Assembly (NCBI RefSeq): GCF_010078385.1
Contig: NZ_SIJC01000005.1
Span: forward strand, 248,001-312,000
Source of the DNA: Chengkuizengella sediminis
GTDB taxonomy: Bacteria > Bacillota > Bacilli > Paenibacillales > KCTC-33759
Reading direction: 5' to 3'
DNA length: 64,000 nucleotides
The notes beneath the pieces were generated by a model, which was not told the DNA's origin, made no database searches, and saw only the letters and a program-made list of their open reading frames with translations. Shown here in pieces: positions 63,150 through 64,000 of this stretch. The first letter of the stretch is position 1. Each line of letters starts with the position of its first letter. The translations under genes were made by a program, and so were the position numbers.

Positions 63150-63380
63150 CTATCTAAAAGGAGAATCATAATCACGTGTATTAATAATCTTTATATTCTG
63201 TGTATTACCGTCAGGACATTCTATATATCCACCTTTAACAAGTCCGTTTAATACTGAACGGACTGTTTTCTCGTCTTTTCCTGTTTTGATTTCTAGTTCT
63301 GGTATTGTTGGCATCCTACGTTTTGAATGAGAAAAGTTATATAGGATACGTAATACTTTTCTTTCAAGGTCTGTAAGCAT
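63150..63380 (-). CDS. Free-standing LexA-type DNA-binding domain protein
   Basis: Start at 63380 (MLTDLERKVLRILYNFSHSK) behind AAGAGGTGAT. The 76-aa winged helix aligns with the N-terminal domain of LexA: MPTIPELEIKTGKDEKTVRSVLNGLVKGGYIECPDG is the helix-turn-helix and wing. No cleavage site or protease domain follows. A GAAC-N4-GTTC palindrome sits on its own promoter. It could compete with LexA, be an autoregulator, or be a phage-derived regulator. The same C-terminus survives as remnants at 44953 and 52479. Confidence 0.75.
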   Translation of the reverse strand: MLTDLERKVLRILYNFSHSKRRMPTIPELEIKTGKDEKTVRSVLNGLVKGGYIECPDGNTQNIKIINTRDYDSPFR

Positions 63381-63395
63381 GTGATCACCTCTTAT

Positions 63396-63440
63396 AGAAC
63401 ATTTGTTCTTATTATATAAGAGGTGCAGGATGATACGCAA
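63396..63440 (-). promoter_or_regulatory. SOS-like promoter of the LexA-DBD-like gene
   Basis: Minus strand: TTGCGT (63435-63440), 18 bases, TATAAT (63411-63416), then palindrome AGAACAAATGTTCT (63396-63409). Same layout and spacing as at 52830-52874. Confidence 0.72.
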
Positions 63441-63468
63441 GAGCACAATTTTTGAATACAGTACACAC

Positions 63469-63502
63469 GACCAGTCAAATCCACATAATTGTGAATACAT
63501 TA
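63469..63502 (+). promoter_or_regulatory. Mother-cell-type promoter of A9 (weak)
   Basis: GACCAGTCA (GACCAG at 63469-63474), 19 bases after it, AATACATTA (63494-63502). Spacing is conserved, with one mismatch in the -10. Confidence 0.55.
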
Positions 63503-63529
63503 ATAAAAACTAATAAAGGACGTGATTTC

Positions 63530-64000
63530 ATGGGTGTTTTTGATGAGAGTATTTGCGATTGTTGTGTCTGTCCGATGCAGTGTGTTTTGGAACAGTTAAT
63601 TGGAAAAGAAGTTGGGATAAATGTTAGCTCTTCTGGAGTAGAACTTTTTGTAATAATTCAAATAGAGGAAGTCAAAAACTTTATTGTTTCTGGAACAGAT
63701 GAAAATGGTGTTAGAATCAATTTTCCTATTTGTAAAATAGTATCTGTTACACCACCCTCAGAAGCATTTCCCTTAAATTTAAAACCGATTCAAAAAAGTA
63801 CAAAAGGAGAATGTGTCTGCTGTGAGGACCCCATAACGGATTTAGCTAACTCATTAAGTGGGCGGAAGGTAACAATATTTCCGTTTCCCGAAGATATAGT
63901 TACCATCTGTGAGGTAGGGGAAGGGATTGTGATTGTACAAAGCCAAGAAGACATGATAAAAATGGTTTTATCTAGTTGTTTCATTCTTTCAATTGTAGAA
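63530..64000 (+). CDS. Family A Cys-motif protein (copy A9, 3' end outside window)
   Basis: Start at ATG 63530 (MGVFDESICDCCVCPM) behind AAAGGACG. The frame is open to the right edge (157 codons). It has CDCCVCPMQCVLEQLIGKEVGI, VKNFIVSG, ICKIVSV, then CVCCEDPITDLANSLSGRKVTI, CEVGEGIVIV and SSCFILSI. The upstream 135 bases resemble those of A2 and A4. Confidence 0.85.
   Translation, partial: MGVFDESICDCCVCPMQCVLEQLIGKEVGINVSSSGVELFVIIQIEEVKNFIVSGTDENGVRINFPICKIVSVTPPSEAFPLNLKPIQKSTKGECVCCEDPITDLANSLSGRKVTIFPFPEDIVTICEVGEGIVIVQSQEDMIKMVLSSCFILSIVE

Noticed and set aside
63790-63984. Minus-strand open frame of 64 codons at the right edge
   Set aside because: Antisense to copy A9, whose family motifs are clear on the plus strand.
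43646-64000. CRISPR array or CRISPR-like spacing in the repeat-rich region
   Set aside because: Repeats are 100 bp or longer, unevenly spaced by kilobases, and tied to genes; no short regularly spaced repeats and no cas genes.

Overview
The window looks like chromosome of an AT-rich, endospore-forming member of the Bacillales (Paenibacillaceae-like; the genus is inference). Evidence: a Tlp-type spore protein, a YjcZ-like spore protein, lexA divergent from a yneA-like gene, the MrfA/MrfB DNA-repair pair, Gram-positive Shine-Dalgarno sites (AAGGAGG) with frequent TTG starts, and many -10 elements of the mother-cell sporulation type CATANNNTA.

Layout. 1-3.7 kb: two paralogous parallel beta-helix proteins (the first enters from the left edge). 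3.8-8.1 kb: thymidine kinase, then mrfB and mrfA. 8.3 kb: an orphan C-terminal piece of the Cys-motif family described below. 8.5-16.9 kb: myo-inositol catabolic operon iolG-D-E-B-C-A, read leftward and followed by a LacI-type regulator. 17.4-19.2 kb: a membrane-anchored protein of unknown function and a secreted-looking or spore-associated EEP-type phosphodiesterase. 19.4-25.8 kb: a second LacI regulator with its own palindromic operators, then an ABC importer of the ferric/hexose-phosphate type and an inositol-monophosphatase-family enzyme. 25.8-43.4 kb: ordinary core genes (DsbA-like, tlp, rnz, metH, two ABC-F ATPases, HAD, aldo/keto reductase, DUF896, a divergent UMP kinase with a leader terminator, AlkX-like glycosylase, yneA/lexA).

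43.6-64 kb is the accessory part. It is a mosaic of short, mostly monocistronic cassettes encoding two multicopy protein families. Family A is about 155-175 aa and has two copies of a module made of CxCCxxPM, a small beta domain and C-x-IT. Families B and C are about 155 aa, beta-rich, and end in SRSLKATVF or a variant. Between them lie short family D genes, HNH endonucleases, phage fragments (terminase small subunit, amidase tail, adenine methylase tail), an IS3 fragment, a MITE, frameshifted genes and a roughly 110-bp repeat behind family B genes. Many of these are chimeras or partial copies, so the region recombines or has done so recently.

The main finding is a shared promoter. GTMCAAKCA, then about 16 bases, then CATANNNTA stands before family A, B and C genes, a YjcZ-like gene, a 38-aa membrane peptide and the EEP enzyme: 17 sites on both strands, the box-to-(-10) distance being identical in 12 and within 1-2 bases in the other five. 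This is the -10 of the mother-cell sigma factors (SigE/SigK type), so these families are probably made late in sporulation and may be spore-coat or exosporium components. Before three family A genes this promoter is paired back to back with an SOS-like divergent promoter carrying GAAC-N4-GTTC. One of those still drives a free-standing LexA-type DNA-binding domain and another a YolD-like protein.

The iol operon and the neighbouring importer/phosphatase operon may work together. No inositol permease is visible, and uptake of a phosphorylated inositol or sugar followed by dephosphorylation would feed IolG. That link is inference.
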